From Microbulbifer sp. THAF38 (lineage in GTDB: Bacteria; Pseudomonadota; Gammaproteobacteria; Pseudomonadales; Cellvibrionaceae): a stretch of DNA of 64,000 bases. Shown one piece after another: positions 26,460 to 35,611 of this stretch; positions within the stretch are counted from its first letter, which is position 1; each line of letters opens with the position of its first letter. A program made the translations under genes and the position numbers. Under the pieces are notes generated by a model. It saw nothing but the letters and a program-made list of their open reading frames with translations. It ran no database searches and was not told where the DNA came from. The stretch is taken from contig NZ_CP045369.1 of the NCBI RefSeq assembly GCF_009363535.1, positions 2,243,001 to 2,307,000 on the forward strand, given 5' to 3'.

Positions 26460-26945
26460 TCAGCTTTCACCGGTATCGGCTTGTAGAAACGCAAGTAGTT
26501 CCTGTTCGGCGCGCTCGGCGCCGGACTTCACTTCGGCAGTGAGATGATCACCGCAGGTAATGTTCTGTGCACAGATCGCAAAAATTTCCAATCGACGAGG
26601 CAGTGAGTCCAGTGCTTTACCCAAGTCGATGGCCTCTCTCAGATTAAAGCCGTGGCTGGAAGTCGTGCAGACGCTGGGTGCGATCACATCAGCCAGGCCA
26701 TTGACACGAATTAAATCGCCCGATGGTTGTTCATCTGAGAAAACCGCATCCAGGAGGCAGACCTGTCGATCCTTCCACCGTCCCACAAGGGTTACCATAT
26801 CGTTGCCGCTCTCCAGAAAATCTGCATTTTCTTTTAACTGGCTGCGCAGCCTGTCGAGTAGATAGGGCCCCACTCCATCATCACCCCGGAAGCGGTTGCC
26901 AAGGCTGACCAGCAGCCAACGCTCAGGAGTTTCTTTTTGCTTCAT
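26460..26945 (-). CDS. [NiFe]-hydrogenase maturation endopeptidase (HyaD/HoxW-type)
   Basis: A 161-residue protease of the M52 family that trims the C-terminus of the large subunit after nickel insertion. The [11 protein letters not shown] loop, the central LLDAVFSD acid and the SHGFNL histidine correspond to the metal/substrate-sensing residues of the family. I choose the ATG at 26945; a longer frame to 27017 adds 24 residues unlike the family. The chosen start lies 23 bases inside hydA, which is its expected substrate (C-terminal extension after DPCISCSTH). Confidence 0.9.
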   Translation of the reverse strand: MKQKETPERWLLVSLGNRFRGDDGVGPYLLDRLRSQLKENADFLESGNDMVTLVGRWKDRQVCLLDAVFSDEQPSGDLIRVNGLADVIAPSVCTTSSHGFNLREAIDLGKALDSLPRRLEIFAICAQNITCGDHLTAEVKSGAERAEQELLAFLQADTGES

Positions 26946-28233
26946 GTTGCAAATGTAGCTGCAGGAAATGGGTTGAGCAGGAAATACAGGGGTCGTAATT
27001 ACGAATGGCGCGCTCACATAAACCCTGTAATTGTTGTTCGGGCAAATGCATAAATTTGGGCAGCATCAGGCGCAGATCATCCTCGATCGTTTTTTGATTT
27101 TGTGAGGTGGGAGCGACGATCTTGGCAAACGTAATTTTACCTTCGCGATTAATAGCATAACGGTGGTAGAGCAGCCCTCGCGGCGCCTCGGTAGCGGCAC
27201 AGCCACTGGCTTCCTTTGGTTCGGCTACCAGGTAGGGTTCATCGGGCGCTTGAAATCCATCAATCAGCCGCAGCGCCTCCTCCAGGGCATAGAGCACTTC
27301 CAGACAACGCACAACAATGCTCTTGAAGGGATTGTTACAGGGCGCTTTGAACCCCAGCTCCTCGGCAAGGCCTCGCACCCCTTCGGAGAGCTGGGGATAG
27401 TTCAGGTTGTAACGCGCCATCGGGCCCACAAGATAAGCGCCCCGCTCTATCAACACGCTGTGCAGCGCCGTGCTGTGAGGCACCTGCTGTTCGCGAAAAT
27501 GTTTTTCGTAGTCCTGTACCGAAATATCCAGCCCTCGATTGGAAACAATGCGGCCCTCATTCATAGGGTATTCCCTGGGGCTGGAGAGGGCGACGCACTC
27601 ATAGGACTGCTCACAATGGGGAAATGGCAGCCCTGCCGCCCAGCGGACCATTAGCTCGGCCAGAATACGGGCTTCTATCAACTGTGGATGCAGTGCTTGG
27701 AAGACTTCCCGGTTTGGCACCCGATAAAAGCCCCCCACGCGTACATTAATGGGGTGGACTTCTCTGCCTCCAAGCAGGCGCACCAGGGCATTACCTGTTT
27801 TCTTAATCTCCAGGGCACGTTGCACGACTTGCGGGTGATCTTTGGCCATAGCCACGGCATTGGGATAACCGAGAAAGTCCGGTGCGTGCAACATGCTGAT
27901 ATGCAGCATATGACTTTCGATCCATTCACCGCAGTAAAGCAAGCGGCGCAGGTTCCTCAGGGGCTCGGTGGGCATAAGGCCCAGTGCATTCTCCATGGCG
28001 TGCAGCGCGCTCATCTGGTAAGCCACCGGACAAATGCCGCAAATACGGGCGGTAATATCCGGTGCCTCTGTGTAGTCGCGGCCCCGAAGAAAGGCCTCAA
28101 AGAACCGGGGAGGCTCGAAAATCTTCAACTGTACTTCGTGCACACCATGATCGTCGTAGCGAATATAGAGTGCGCCCTCGCCCTCTACCCGTGCCAGATA
28201 GTCGACTTTAATAGTCTTGCTTTTACCGGCCAT
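26923..28233 (-). CDS. hydA: Group 3b [NiFe]-hydrogenase large (alpha) subunit
   Basis: A 436-residue catalytic subunit holding the [NiFe] site, which makes or consumes H2 in a soluble NAD(P)-linked complex (sulfhydrogenase type). The N-terminal cysteine pair is RICGICP (C65, C68). The C-terminal pair is DPCISCSTH (C416, C419, H422), followed by a 14-residue tail that the neighbouring protease should remove. The sequence style and gene order match group 3b (hydA with hydD, hydG and hydB) rather than membrane-bound uptake hydrogenases. There is no Tat signal, and the protein should be cytoplasmic. Confidence 0.94.
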   Translation of the reverse strand: MAGKSKTIKVDYLARVEGEGALYIRYDDHGVHEVQLKIFEPPRFFEAFLRGRDYTEAPDITARICGICPVAYQMSALHAMENALGLMPTEPLRNLRRLLYCGEWIESHMLHISMLHAPDFLGYPNAVAMAKDHPQVVQRALEIKKTGNALVRLLGGREVHPINVRVGGFYRVPNREVFQALHPQLIEARILAELMVRWAAGLPFPHCEQSYECVALSSPREYPMNEGRIVSNRGLDISVQDYEKHFREQQVPHSTALHSVLIERGAYLVGPMARYNLNYPQLSEGVRGLAEELGFKAPCNNPFKSIVVRCLEVLYALEEALRLIDGFQAPDEPYLVAEPKEASGCAATEAPRGLLYHRYAINREGKITFAKIVAPTSQNQKTIEDDLRLMLPKFMHLPEQQLQGLCERAIRNYDPCISCSTHFLQLHLQHEAKRNS

Positions 28234-28248
28234 TGGCTTCCCTATCCA

Positions 28249-29073
28249 TCAGGATTTACCCTTCTGTCCCCGCTCTTTTTCCTCACTAACTGCTTTAAAG
28301 TGTGGCGCTAAACCATTGTAATTGCGCATGTTTTCGATAACGGTTGACCTGTCAGCTCCCAGCTTTTCCTCCCACCAATGACACAGGGACTCTCCATTGG
28401 GGTTCTCCTTGGGGCCATAGCAGGCATAGCAACCGCGGTTGTAACTCGGGCAAAGTGCGCCGCAGCCGGCGTGGGTCACCGGCCCCATACAGGGGGTGCC
28501 ATGGGCCACCCACACGCAGATGTTGTTTTTAAGTTTGCATTCGATGCACACAGAGTGGGCGGAGACCTGGGGGGCACGGCGATTCAGGAAAGCGCTGATG
28601 ACCTCCAATAGTTGCAGCTTGTTGATTGGGCAGCCCTGCAATTCAAAATCCACCGGCACATGGGCGGAAATTGGCGTGGAATCTTTTAGTGTTTTTATAT
28701 AGATGGGCTCTGCATAAACCGCTGAAGTGAACTCGACGACATCGGCAAAATTGCGCAGTGCCTGGATACCGCCGGCAGTCGCGCAGGCGCCGATACACAC
28801 TAAGAAGTTTGACTGGCGTCGCACCTCCTGGATTCTCAACAGATCGGCGGGGGTAGTGATGGACCCCTCCACTAGGGAAATATCGTAGGGCCCCTCTTCC
28901 ACTTTACTGGAGGCCTCCATGAAATAGGCGATCTCCACTTCCTGCCCCAACAGTAACAGCTCATCTTCGCAATCCAGCAAACTGAGCTGGCAACCATCGC
29001 AGGAGGTGAATTTCCATACCGCCAGCTTGGGTTTATGGGGCTGCCGAGCTATAAGCTGCGAATCTGCAGCCAT
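28249..29073 (-). CDS. hydD: Group 3b hydrogenase small (delta) subunit
   Basis: A 274-residue iron-sulfur subunit that passes electrons from the [NiFe] site to the flavoprotein. Cysteine motifs are visible in family order: [25 protein letters not shown], then a ferredoxin-like cluster region [11 protein letters not shown] with further cysteines in GCGALCP and GCYACYG. It lacks the Tat signal of periplasmic small subunits. It lies 15 bases upstream of hydA and overlaps hydG by 25 bases, so expression is closely coupled. Confidence 0.93.
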   Translation of the reverse strand: MAADSQLIARQPHKPKLAVWKFTSCDGCQLSLLDCEDELLLLGQEVEIAYFMEASSKVEEGPYDISLVEGSITTPADLLRIQEVRRQSNFLVCIGACATAGGIQALRNFADVVEFTSAVYAEPIYIKTLKDSTPISAHVPVDFELQGCPINKLQLLEVISAFLNRRAPQVSAHSVCIECKLKNNICVWVAHGTPCMGPVTHAGCGALCPSYNRGCYACYGPKENPNGESLCHWWEEKLGADRSTVIENMRNYNGLAPHFKAVSEEKERGQKGKS

Positions 29074-29867
29074 GGGCGTATATCCTCATAGCAAAAGACC
29101 GGGCCATCCTTACAGATAAAGTTTGGACCCCACTGGCAGTGTCCGCAGAGGCCGATGGCACATTTCATATTGCGTTCCATCGATAGATAGATTGAGTTTG
29201 GGGGTACGCCTTTGCTCAACAGGACCTGGATACAGAAGCGCATCATTATTTCCGGGCCGCACAGGAAGGCCACCGAATTGGCGCCATCTATCTGTGCCGC
29301 TTTTAGAGGATCGGTAATCACACCGATATGCCCAGGCCAGGTGCCATCGCCATGGTCCACAGAAATTTCAAGATCGAGCTTTTGCCCCCACTGTGACAAC
29401 TCCTCGCGGTAAAGAAGCTCACTTGGGCGCCTGGCACCGTAAAAGAGGCGTACCCTGGTTGCCGCAAGGCGCTCCAGTAGTCCGGCATAGATAACTGGGC
29501 GAAGCGGTGCCAGACCAAGGCCACCGGCAAGAATCAGAACCTCTTTACCGACCGTGGCATGTAGCGGCCAGCCGATTCCGAAAGGCCCCCGAACCCCCAG
29601 GGAGTCCCCCGCCCTTAAACGCTCTAAAGCGCGAGTGACATTCCCCTGTGCGCGTATGGTGTGAATGAGTTTGCCGTCGCCACTTCCCAGTCCGCTAAAT
29701 GAAATGGCCGATTCCCCTACACCAAAGGCGTACAGCATATTGAACTGGCCGGGCGCAAAACGCATCGGCAGCTTATCCGGCTCAGGGTTACCGACCTCCA
29801 GCTTCAAGGTGAAAGTCCCCGGATACTCCACGCTCCGCTCGCTTACCCGGTAAACGGTGGGAATCAT
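29049..29867 (-). CDS. hydG: Group 3b hydrogenase FAD/NAD(P)-binding (gamma) subunit
   Basis: A 272-residue diaphorase subunit of the ferredoxin-NADP reductase fold, exchanging electrons between the iron-sulfur chain and NAD(P)H. Visible are the FAD-binding RFAPGQFNM region, the nucleotide-binding CGPEIMM segment, and a C-terminal [2Fe-2S] motif with cysteines at 236, 241, 244 and 252. It overlaps hydD by 25 bases and the cNMP gene by four (ATGA). Confidence 0.93.
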   Translation of the reverse strand: MIPTVYRVSERSVEYPGTFTLKLEVGNPEPDKLPMRFAPGQFNMLYAFGVGESAISFSGLGSGDGKLIHTIRAQGNVTRALERLRAGDSLGVRGPFGIGWPLHATVGKEVLILAGGLGLAPLRPVIYAGLLERLAATRVRLFYGARRPSELLYREELSQWGQKLDLEISVDHGDGTWPGHIGVITDPLKAAQIDGANSVAFLCGPEIMMRFCIQVLLSKGVPPNSIYLSMERNMKCAIGLCGHCQWGPNFICKDGPVFCYEDIRPWLQIRSL

Positions 29868-30340
29868 GCTGGGTGGCCCTGATGATCTGGCCCATAAATA
29901 TCCAGCAACTGGATGCGCGCGGACTGTAGCCGTTCGGTGGCAATCCGCGCAAAGCGTTTCATTAACTCAAAACCTAGTTTGGGTTCCTGTTCGCATTTGT
30001 TGCGCAAGCACTCCCCGCCCAGGCGCAGACTGCGGACATCTTCCAGAGCGCGGGCATCAAAGGCCGAAATATAAGGCGGGAACAGCCAGGACCAACCGAA
30101 AATATCACCGCCATGCAACGTGAGCAGACACAGAGGGCCGCGATTGGGAACAAAGGTTTCCACTGCTACCCGGCCACTGCGAATCAGGAAAAAGTGGTTT
30201 GCCGGGCTGTTTTCACGCGCCAGATAGTCACCTTTGTGGTAGACACAATTTTCTCCGCATGAGGCCAGGAACTGCAGATCACTCTCCGCCAAACCTCGAA
30301 AGAAGGGGTGCTCATGGAGCAGATCGGCAATGGTTTTCAT
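29864..30340 (-). CDS. Cyclic-nucleotide-binding domain protein without DNA-binding domain
   Basis: A 158-residue protein that is essentially one CRP-type cNMP-binding beta-barrel plus the following dimer helix (FELMKRFARIATERLQSARIQL). It stops before any helix-turn-helix. The start is the ATG at 30340, chosen for the AGGAG site just upstream and the four-base ATGA overlap with hydB; the longer open frame to 30454 is unlike the family. Being inside the hydrogenase subunit genes, it may sense a ligand for the complex or bind the enzyme directly, but this is inference. It cannot act as a normal CRP/FNR DNA-binding factor. Confidence 0.85.
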   Translation of the reverse strand: MKTIADLLHEHPFFRGLAESDLQFLASCGENCVYHKGDYLARENSPANHFFLIRSGRVAVETFVPNRGPLCLLTLHGGDIFGWSWLFPPYISAFDARALEDVRSLRLGGECLRNKCEQEPKLGFELMKRFARIATERLQSARIQLLDIYGPDHQGHPA

Positions 30341-31479
30341 GGCTTCTCCTGGCTGCGCGTCTGTGTTTGATCCAGGGCTCGAATAGCGCGTACCTCTTCG
30401 GTGAGGTCGATACCCACCGGGCACCAGGTGATGCAACGACCACAGCCTACGCAACCAGAGCTGTCAAATTGGTCGTGCCAGCTGGCCAGCTTATGAGTCA
30501 TCCACTGCCGGTAACGGGAGCGGGTATCGGCGCGCACTGAGCCACCGGTAATATGGCTGAGGTCTGCGGTAAAGCAGGAATCCCAACGCTCCCAGCGCTC
30601 GGCATGTTCTCCGCTGAGGTCGGTGGTGTCCTCAACCGTGGAGCAAAAGCACGTCGGGCAGGCCATGGTGCAATTGGCACAGGACAGGCAGCGATCCGCG
30701 ACCTTTTCCCAGTTGGCACTATCGAGGTTTCTATAAAGCAGCTCTTTCAGATCCGAGCTATCGAAGTGGCGCGGTCCGCGCCGCATCTCCTCTGCTAGCC
30801 CCTCCACCCTTCCTTTTGCCAGCTTTCGTTCCTCCTCACTTGCTGGGCGTAAAGGGAGTTTCTCCATAATTGTTGTACCGGCTTCAGAGCCACTTCTGAT
30901 CACGAAGTAATGCTCTTCTCCCTCAATCAACTCTGTCATGGTCAGGTCGCTGGGCAAAGTGACCTCGGGGCCGGTATTCATAGAGGTACAAAAGCAAGTA
31001 TCTGCCGCCGAGGTGCAGTTCACCGCAACAGTGAACAACTGCGCCCGCCTCTGGCGGTAGCTCTCATTGTGGTAATCCCCCTGAGATAAGATCCGATCTT
31101 GGATGGCGATTGCATGCAGCTCACAGCTGCGCACTCCCAGGAACGCCTGTTTTGGAGCTGTCTCCTGAACCTCAATAATTTCTATAGCTTGATTTTGCCT
31201 GGCTGCCTTCCAAACAGGCCGGCGAGGCAATTGCAGATATTTCTTCCAGGAATGTGGTCCCACGGCATAGCCAAAATAGGCTTTGTCCCCCCGGCGCTTA
31301 ACCCGGTACTGCCCTGCCTGCTGGTCATCGGTCCATCCCTGCGGGAGGCTTGAGACCGAGTGAATCTCACCGTAGGTTATGGCCCTGTCGTTTAGAGTGG
31401 GCCCATATAGTAGGTAGCCCTGATTGCGGATTGCTTGAATGAGGCACTCCAGGTCGGGCGCTTGCAGCCGATAATCCAT
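30337..31479 (-). CDS. hydB: Group 3b hydrogenase iron-sulfur (beta) subunit
   Basis: A 380-residue electron-transfer subunit with two C-terminal 4Fe-4S ferredoxin motifs, [12 protein letters not shown] and [12 protein letters not shown], plus extra cysteines in the N-terminal half. It is the first gene of the hydrogenase locus. The start at 31479 lacks a clear Shine-Dalgarno site. An inverted repeat lies 13 bases upstream of the start and could act on transcription or translation. It overlaps the cNMP gene by four bases. Confidence 0.92.
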   Translation of the reverse strand: MDYRLQAPDLECLIQAIRNQGYLLYGPTLNDRAITYGEIHSVSSLPQGWTDDQQAGQYRVKRRGDKAYFGYAVGPHSWKKYLQLPRRPVWKAARQNQAIEIIEVQETAPKQAFLGVRSCELHAIAIQDRILSQGDYHNESYRQRRAQLFTVAVNCTSAADTCFCTSMNTGPEVTLPSDLTMTELIEGEEHYFVIRSGSEAGTTIMEKLPLRPASEEERKLAKGRVEGLAEEMRRGPRHFDSSDLKELLYRNLDSANWEKVADRCLSCANCTMACPTCFCSTVEDTTDLSGEHAERWERWDSCFTADLSHITGGSVRADTRSRYRQWMTHKLASWHDQFDSSGCVGCGRCITWCPVGIDLTEEVRAIRALDQTQTRSQEKP

Positions 31480-31967
31480 AGTGCTTATTGCTCATATCTA
31501 TATATGAAGATTGGGTGCCAATGTCAGTACTGATAATGAGTGTAGTGTTAAAGCCGCGATCACTCGAAGGCATCATGTATTGATGGAAGTGTTTTCTATA
31601 ACGGGCTATCAGGGGTTGGAAAAGATGGCAATATACCTATTCTCTTTTAAAGAGCAGGCGTGTGTGGGCGTTTTTAGGCGTTACTTTCTTTAGGGCAGAT
31701 AATTTTCAGAAAACCCGAAACCGACAGGGCTTATCGGATGAGACCAATCACTAGGTTAGTCACATGGTGGTTTCTGTGACACATTTTAATTTCCGTAGTG
31801 GTGTTACTTAAAATAACCTATTCAATCTTAAGGTTCATATAAGCGATAACTGTCAAGCTGGCTGAGAATGCGCTTGTTTCAGCTGTCACTCATTGCGGGT
31901 CATTTGATATAGTGAGCGGGTGACTGTTCTTTTATCTGTGTAGTGGGTTACAAACTGGAGATCCAGG
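31480..31967. promoter_or_regulatory. Divergent control region between hydB and the DUF454 gene
   Basis: This 488-base region must hold the leftward hydrogenase promoter and a rightward promoter for the DUF454 gene. Two dyads stand out. TCATAT-CTAT-ATATGA at 31492-31507 sits directly before hydB. GTCACA at 31759-31764 pairs with TGTGAC at 31775-31780. I found no FNR-type TTGAT-N4-ATCAA site, and the second dyad has the opposite half-site order to a CRP site. There is no credible gene inside. Confidence 0.45.
31492..31507. repeat. 16-bp dyad next to the hydB start
   Basis: TCATAT, four bases, then ATATGA: a perfect 6-bp inverted repeat whose edge is 13 bases from the hydB start codon. Its position fits an operator, or an mRNA hairpin that hides the start. 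It is AT-only and short, so chance is possible. Confidence 0.35.
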
Positions 31968-32387
31968 TTGAGTCAACGTAATGAAGATGTACCTGACATG
32001 GCTACCCCTCAGTTGGCCAAAGGGTGGCTACGCTGGCTCTGGGGAGCTGTAGCCTGTCTCTTTATTCTTGTTGGAATCATTGGCGCCATCTTACCGGGAT
32101 TACCTTCTGCGGTATTCATTGTTGTGGGTGCCTGGGCGGCCTCAAAAAGTTCTGAACGGATGCACCAGTGGATTGAAGACCATCGTTTGTTTGGGCACCT
32201 GTTAAGAACCTGGCGCAGTGGTTATATCAGCAGAAGAACCAAGCTGTTGGCTACCCTGACTATGGCTCTCTCTATGGCACTGGCTATTCATCATATCGCC
32301 AATCTGTATTTACTGTTTTTCGCTATTGGTGGCATGGGCTGCGGGTTGTTTTGGATTTGGAGTCGGCCTGAACCAGCAGAGCAATAA
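31968..32387 (+). CDS. DUF454 (YbaN-like) inner-membrane protein
   Basis: A 139-residue membrane protein with helices at about 25-60 and 90-130. It has the DUF454 hallmark GIIGAILPGLPSAVFIVVGA and the following WIEDHRLFGHLLRTWRSG loop. The function of the family is unknown. The TTG start at 31968 has GGAG seven bases upstream. An internal ATG at 31998 would give a slightly shorter protein that still contains the whole domain. It diverges from the hydrogenase locus. Confidence 0.85.
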   Translation: MSQRNEDVPDMATPQLAKGWLRWLWGAVACLFILVGIIGAILPGLPSAVFIVVGAWAASKSSERMHQWIEDHRLFGHLLRTWRSGYISRRTKLLATLTMALSMALAIHHIANLYLLFFAIGGMGCGLFWIWSRPEPAEQ

Positions 32388-32858
32388 TCCGATACTGCCC
32401 TGTAGCATAATAATCTTGCAGTATTCTTTGCCTTTAAATTATTAAACGGCTTAAGGGAAAGTACTCCCATAAAATGAATAACTGACAGCACTAAAGATAA
32501 AAATTTTATGTGAACACACCTTGTGTCACCAAAGGTCAAACCGCAGCTTTGCGTTTGGCATCACAGAAATTTACCACCTAGTGGGTATTGCCCTGTTTTA
32601 TCCTCTAATTTTCCGCATTCAAGTGGTATGAATTCGACTAAAAAATGTGGTTTTCAGGTTGATTTCGCAATGTCATAAAAATGACGGATGAATTAGTTGA
32701 CTTTGCCTGGGATCATAATATCCTCTGCGCCCTCTCGTTGATTGCGGCGCCCCTTAGCTGGCCTCTTTTATCGGGAGAGCTTCGAGAATCTTGGGCTGGC
32801 AAGATAATCTCTAGTGAACGATTTACAAGCGGCAAAGTAATAATAATAGGGATGTTTC
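32388..32858. other. Intergenic region with one doubtful small frame
   Basis: About 470 bases after the DUF454 gene. A 61-codon frame at 32681-32866 ends just inside the next gene, but it has no ribosome site and no recognisable sequence. I do not call it a gene. No repeat or terminator is clear. Confidence 0.4.
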
Positions 32859-33290
32859 ATGCATGAACTCTACCGGGCCCCAGATAGTGCTCTTGGTAAT
32901 GGATCTTTAATCTATAAGCCAAGTGTGCTCTGGAAGGTATTGTTTTTCCTTCTGGTTCCGATAGAACTGACATCTCAGTATGAAGCCTTTGCTTATAATG
33001 AGTACAATCAGCCGATCTGGTGGTTAATCGCCAGCTTGATCATTTATACCACTTATTTTGTAGGCTTCTTTGGGTTGGCTTTTGCCAAAAAAATAGGCAA
33101 CGCAAGATTCTGGGCGTTTTTTCTGCCTGTAATCATTGCAACCGACATTTATAAGCTGGGGACTGTAATCATCACAATGAATATGGCGGTATTAAAAAAT
33201 CAAATGGCCGTATTGATGATTACACCACTTGCCTTATTCCTTTGGTTTATTATCTTTAGGTATCGTAAAGTTTTTCGATATATAAAATAA
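32859..33290 (+). CDS. Four-helix membrane protein of unknown function
   Basis: A 143-residue protein with four predicted membrane helices (about 24-44, 55-80, 85-110 and 115-138) and a short polar N-terminus. I do not recognise the family. An AGGGATG stretch a few bases upstream can serve as ribosome site. It is a single gene in an AT-rich accessory stretch with no informative neighbour. Confidence 0.6.
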   Translation: MHELYRAPDSALGNGSLIYKPSVLWKVLFFLLVPIELTSQYEAFAYNEYNQPIWWLIASLIIYTTYFVGFFGLAFAKKIGNARFWAFFLPVIIATDIYKLGTVIITMNMAVLKNQMAVLMITPLALFLWFIIFRYRKVFRYIK

Positions 33291-33727
33291 TAGCCGCTCC
33301 ACTTCTACCCTTTTATGCTTATAAAAACATAGCCCTGAAAACCTTGGTGGAATTTACTTTAACCTAGCCAGCCTTTGTGACGACCAATTGTTGTGAGCAC
33401 AATGCGAAACAATTGCTTAAAGATTTTTTTATTTGGCATACATACTATCCCCATTAAAAATTTTGGCGTTGTTCATCTCGTAACTATCACGCATCTAATA
33501 TTTAAGGGGTTGATATCGGCTTTTATGGCCCCGATACTCCGCCTGTGCGCCAAGGGGTGCACAGTTAGCAGGGATCTTAGGGTAAAGCCCATAATATACA
33601 TCTCGTATTTTTTTGATTTGTTATTACTTTTACTTTCCCCTCTTCCCAGGTTTTCGTTTTAAAAATAGGCGGTACCCACTTGCAGTCATTAATTTTTTAA
33701 TGATATTTCTGAAGAAAAGGATTAATC
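33291..33727. other. Intergenic AT-rich region
   Basis: A 437-base stretch. An 89-codon hydrophobic frame at 33393-33662 lacks a ribosome site and any recognisable motif, so it is not called. The right end carries the AAAGGA ribosome site of the next gene. Confidence 0.4.
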
Positions 33728-34180
33728 ATGTCAAATATTGGTCATGTTGAAGGTTGGGATACGGATAAGCCATTTATTTCTGATAGTCTTGAGGCAACCA
33801 GTTTTCACTGGGCTGCATGGACTGGTATCGAGGACTCCACTGAAGGAAGTTATATTCAGGGGCTTATAGAGCTCAAAAACACCGGAAAATTTCCTATCCT
33901 CGACGCCAAGGTATTCTTGGATCTCGATGACAATGGTATGACCTGGGATGCCTACCTGTGTAATTCAGCTGGTACTCCAATAGAAGATGGCTTTGTAAGC
34001 TACGGCCACCCCATCGCCCCAGGCGAAACCGTTAAAATAAAATACTGGTGGGGTCTGAAGCATGTTGCCGGCCCTACTAAGTGCGACTTTACTGTTACCG
34101 TAAATATGTTCCCAGAATATAGAGTACAGGTTCCCAAGTCGAACGCGCATCAAAGCAAAACCTCAATTCAAGCTTCTTGA
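33728..34180 (+). CDS. Soluble 150-residue protein of unknown function
   Basis: A well-formed gene with an AAAGGA ribosome site 7-8 bases before its ATG and a stem-loop after its end. The protein is acidic, rich in Trp, Gly and aromatic residues, and beta-rich in appearance (for example GYIQ-like and KIKYWWGLKH segments). It has no signal peptide or membrane helix. The pattern GLIELKNTGKFPILDAKVFLD is reminiscent of an immunoglobulin-like fold, but I recognise no family. Its context is accessory DNA next to an IS30 element. Confidence 0.65.
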   Translation: MSNIGHVEGWDTDKPFISDSLEATSFHWAAWTGIEDSTEGSYIQGLIELKNTGKFPILDAKVFLDLDDNGMTWDAYLCNSAGTPIEDGFVSYGHPIAPGETVKIKYWWGLKHVAGPTKCDFTVTVNMFPEYRVQVPKSNAHQSKTSIQAS

Positions 34181-34218
34181 GTTTTACAGCGCTAAATGAT
34201 GCCATTTTTGGCTGAATA

Positions 34219-34240
34219 GGAGGGGCGAATTGCCCCTTCT
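34219..34240 (+). terminator. Stem-loop after the 150-residue protein gene
   Basis: AGGGGC-GAATT-GCCCCT at 34221-34237, extended by two outer pairs and followed by a short pyrimidine-rich run (TTCTATTT). It lies 40 bases after the stop codon at 34180 and is probably its transcription terminator. Confidence 0.5.
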
Positions 34241-34302
34241 ATTTACAAGCTTATTATCCTGCCACTCACAAGCCAATGGATAAAATCATTGAGTACTGCC
34301 TA

Positions 34303-35339
34303 GATTCTCACAATAACCGACACACTTGGCGATAGCGAAGGAGGCCAGCTGGTTGTAGGCTAGTAAGCTTCCACACAAACAAGCCAGGAACCTCATGGGA
34401 ACCCGTACCAACCAGCTGACCTTGAAAGAACGATACCAGATTGAGGTCCTTAATGGGCAGAACTATTCAGCCCGAGCCATTGGACTACGCCTCAATAGAT
34501 CCAATAAGACTATCTCTCGTGAGCTTGGTCGTTACAGCCCTTACTGTGCCGAGAGTGCCCACCGTCAGGCACTGCAACGACGGCACGGAGCTATTAAACA
34601 TACCAAGCTCGACTTTGCCATGCAGGTACAAATCGACCACCAGCTGAAAAATGCAAGTCCTGAACAAATCGCTGGGCGAATGCAGCTTGAGAGGTGTGCG
34701 AAAACGGTTAGTTGTTCAACAATTTACCGCTGGGTCAGTCGACTTAACTGGAGGTCACGTCTGCCAAGGAAAGCCAAACCTTATCAGAAACGGGCAGGTT
34801 CCGAGGCAGGCGTAAAGCTTATTCCAGAGCGCATAGATATTGATCAAAGACCTGCGATTGTCGATGAAAACACTGAGATCGGTCACTGGGAAGGCGATAC
34901 AGTTTATGGTCAAGATGGCTATCTGGTGACACTGGTTGAACGAGTTTCCAAATTATTGCTCACTCGCAGAGTCCCAAATAAGAGCAAGAAAACAGTGAGC
35001 CGGGCGATCAAGCAGATGTTGAAGCCATATCAGGCCATCTGTAAAACCATCACCTTCGATAATGGAGGAGAATTTGCAGGTCATCAATCGATTGCGCAGA
35101 AGCTAGGATGCAGAATATATTTTGCGAAACCTTACCACTCTTGGGAACGCGGGCTGAACGAAAACACTAATGGCCTTTTGAGGCGCTTCTTCCCAAAAGG
35201 AGTGGAAATTGGCAAGATACCAAAAAGCCGTATTGATGACGCAGTGTTTCGAATCAATACTCGACCTAGGAAAGTACTAAATTACTTGAGCCCGCTGGAA
35301 TTTTTGGCGGGTAAACGTGTGTCACTTATGTTGGCAATC
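34303..35339 (+). mobile_element. IS30-family insertion sequence, apparently intact
   Basis: This 1037-base element is bounded by imperfect 23-bp terminal inverted repeats: left GATTCTCACAATAACCGACA, with the right end complementary at 17 of 23 positions. It is flanked by a 2-bp TA duplication (34301-34302 and 35340-35341). It contains one transposase gene. Without the insertion the site reads GCCTAGGC inside a longer imperfect palindrome, fitting the known preference of IS30 elements for palindromic targets. The boundaries are my inference from the repeat alignment. Confidence 0.8.
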
Positions 35340-35342
35340 TAG
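34395..35342 (+). CDS. IS30-family transposase
   Basis: A 315-residue DDE transposase. An N-terminal helix-turn-helix region (about 8-45, LTLKERYQIEVLNGQNYSAR) binds the ends. The catalytic triad is D168 (EGDTVYG), D222 (TFDNGGEF) and E256 (GLNEN). The frame is complete, so the element may be active. The stop codon TAG at 35340-35342 uses the TA of the target duplication and the adjacent chromosomal G rather than bases of the element. Confidence 0.95.
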   Translation: MGTRTNQLTLKERYQIEVLNGQNYSARAIGLRLNRSNKTISRELGRYSPYCAESAHRQALQRRHGAIKHTKLDFAMQVQIDHQLKNASPEQIAGRMQLERCAKTVSCSTIYRWVSRLNWRSRLPRKAKPYQKRAGSEAGVKLIPERIDIDQRPAIVDENTEIGHWEGDTVYGQDGYLVTLVERVSKLLLTRRVPNKSKKTVSRAIKQMLKPYQAICKTITFDNGGEFAGHQSIAQKLGCRIYFAKPYHSWERGLNENTNGLLRRFFPKGVEIGKIPKSRIDDAVFRINTRPRKVLNYLSPLEFLAGKRVSLMLAI

Positions 35343-35539
35343 GCTGAACTCAGCGATTAAAATTTATTCTTTATTGGCTCTCACTTCCTCTCAAAAAATT
35401 TCTTTCTTGAATAGCTTATCCAATGGTCCCTTGAATTTATCAGCGAGGACGCTTCTTCGAATCATTCACAGCTTACTGCCGCTGTACTTTTTCTATGTCC
35501 ATAAAGTCAGCCTTTGGCTTTGTCTCCAGAAGCTATATG

Positions 35540-35555
35540 CTGTATAACCATACAG
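35540..35555 (+). promoter_or_regulatory. LexA (SOS) box upstream of the FAN1-helicase genes
   Basis: CTGTATAACCATACAG is a near-perfect match to the gammaproteobacterial LexA site CTG-N10-CAG, with both TATA/ATA-rich half sites intact. It lies 57 bases before the ATG at 35612, in the normal position for repression. It predicts that the downstream DNA-repair genes are induced by DNA damage. Confidence 0.82.
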
Positions 35556-35611
35556 CTTTTATGCCGTTACTACCCACCACGATCCATCGTTGACACATTG
35601 TTGCCCTTACC

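Noticed and set aside
31759..31780. CRP site in the hydrogenase control region
   Set aside because: The half-sites are in the order GTCACA then TGTGAC, the reverse of the CRP consensus TGTGA-N6-TCACA.
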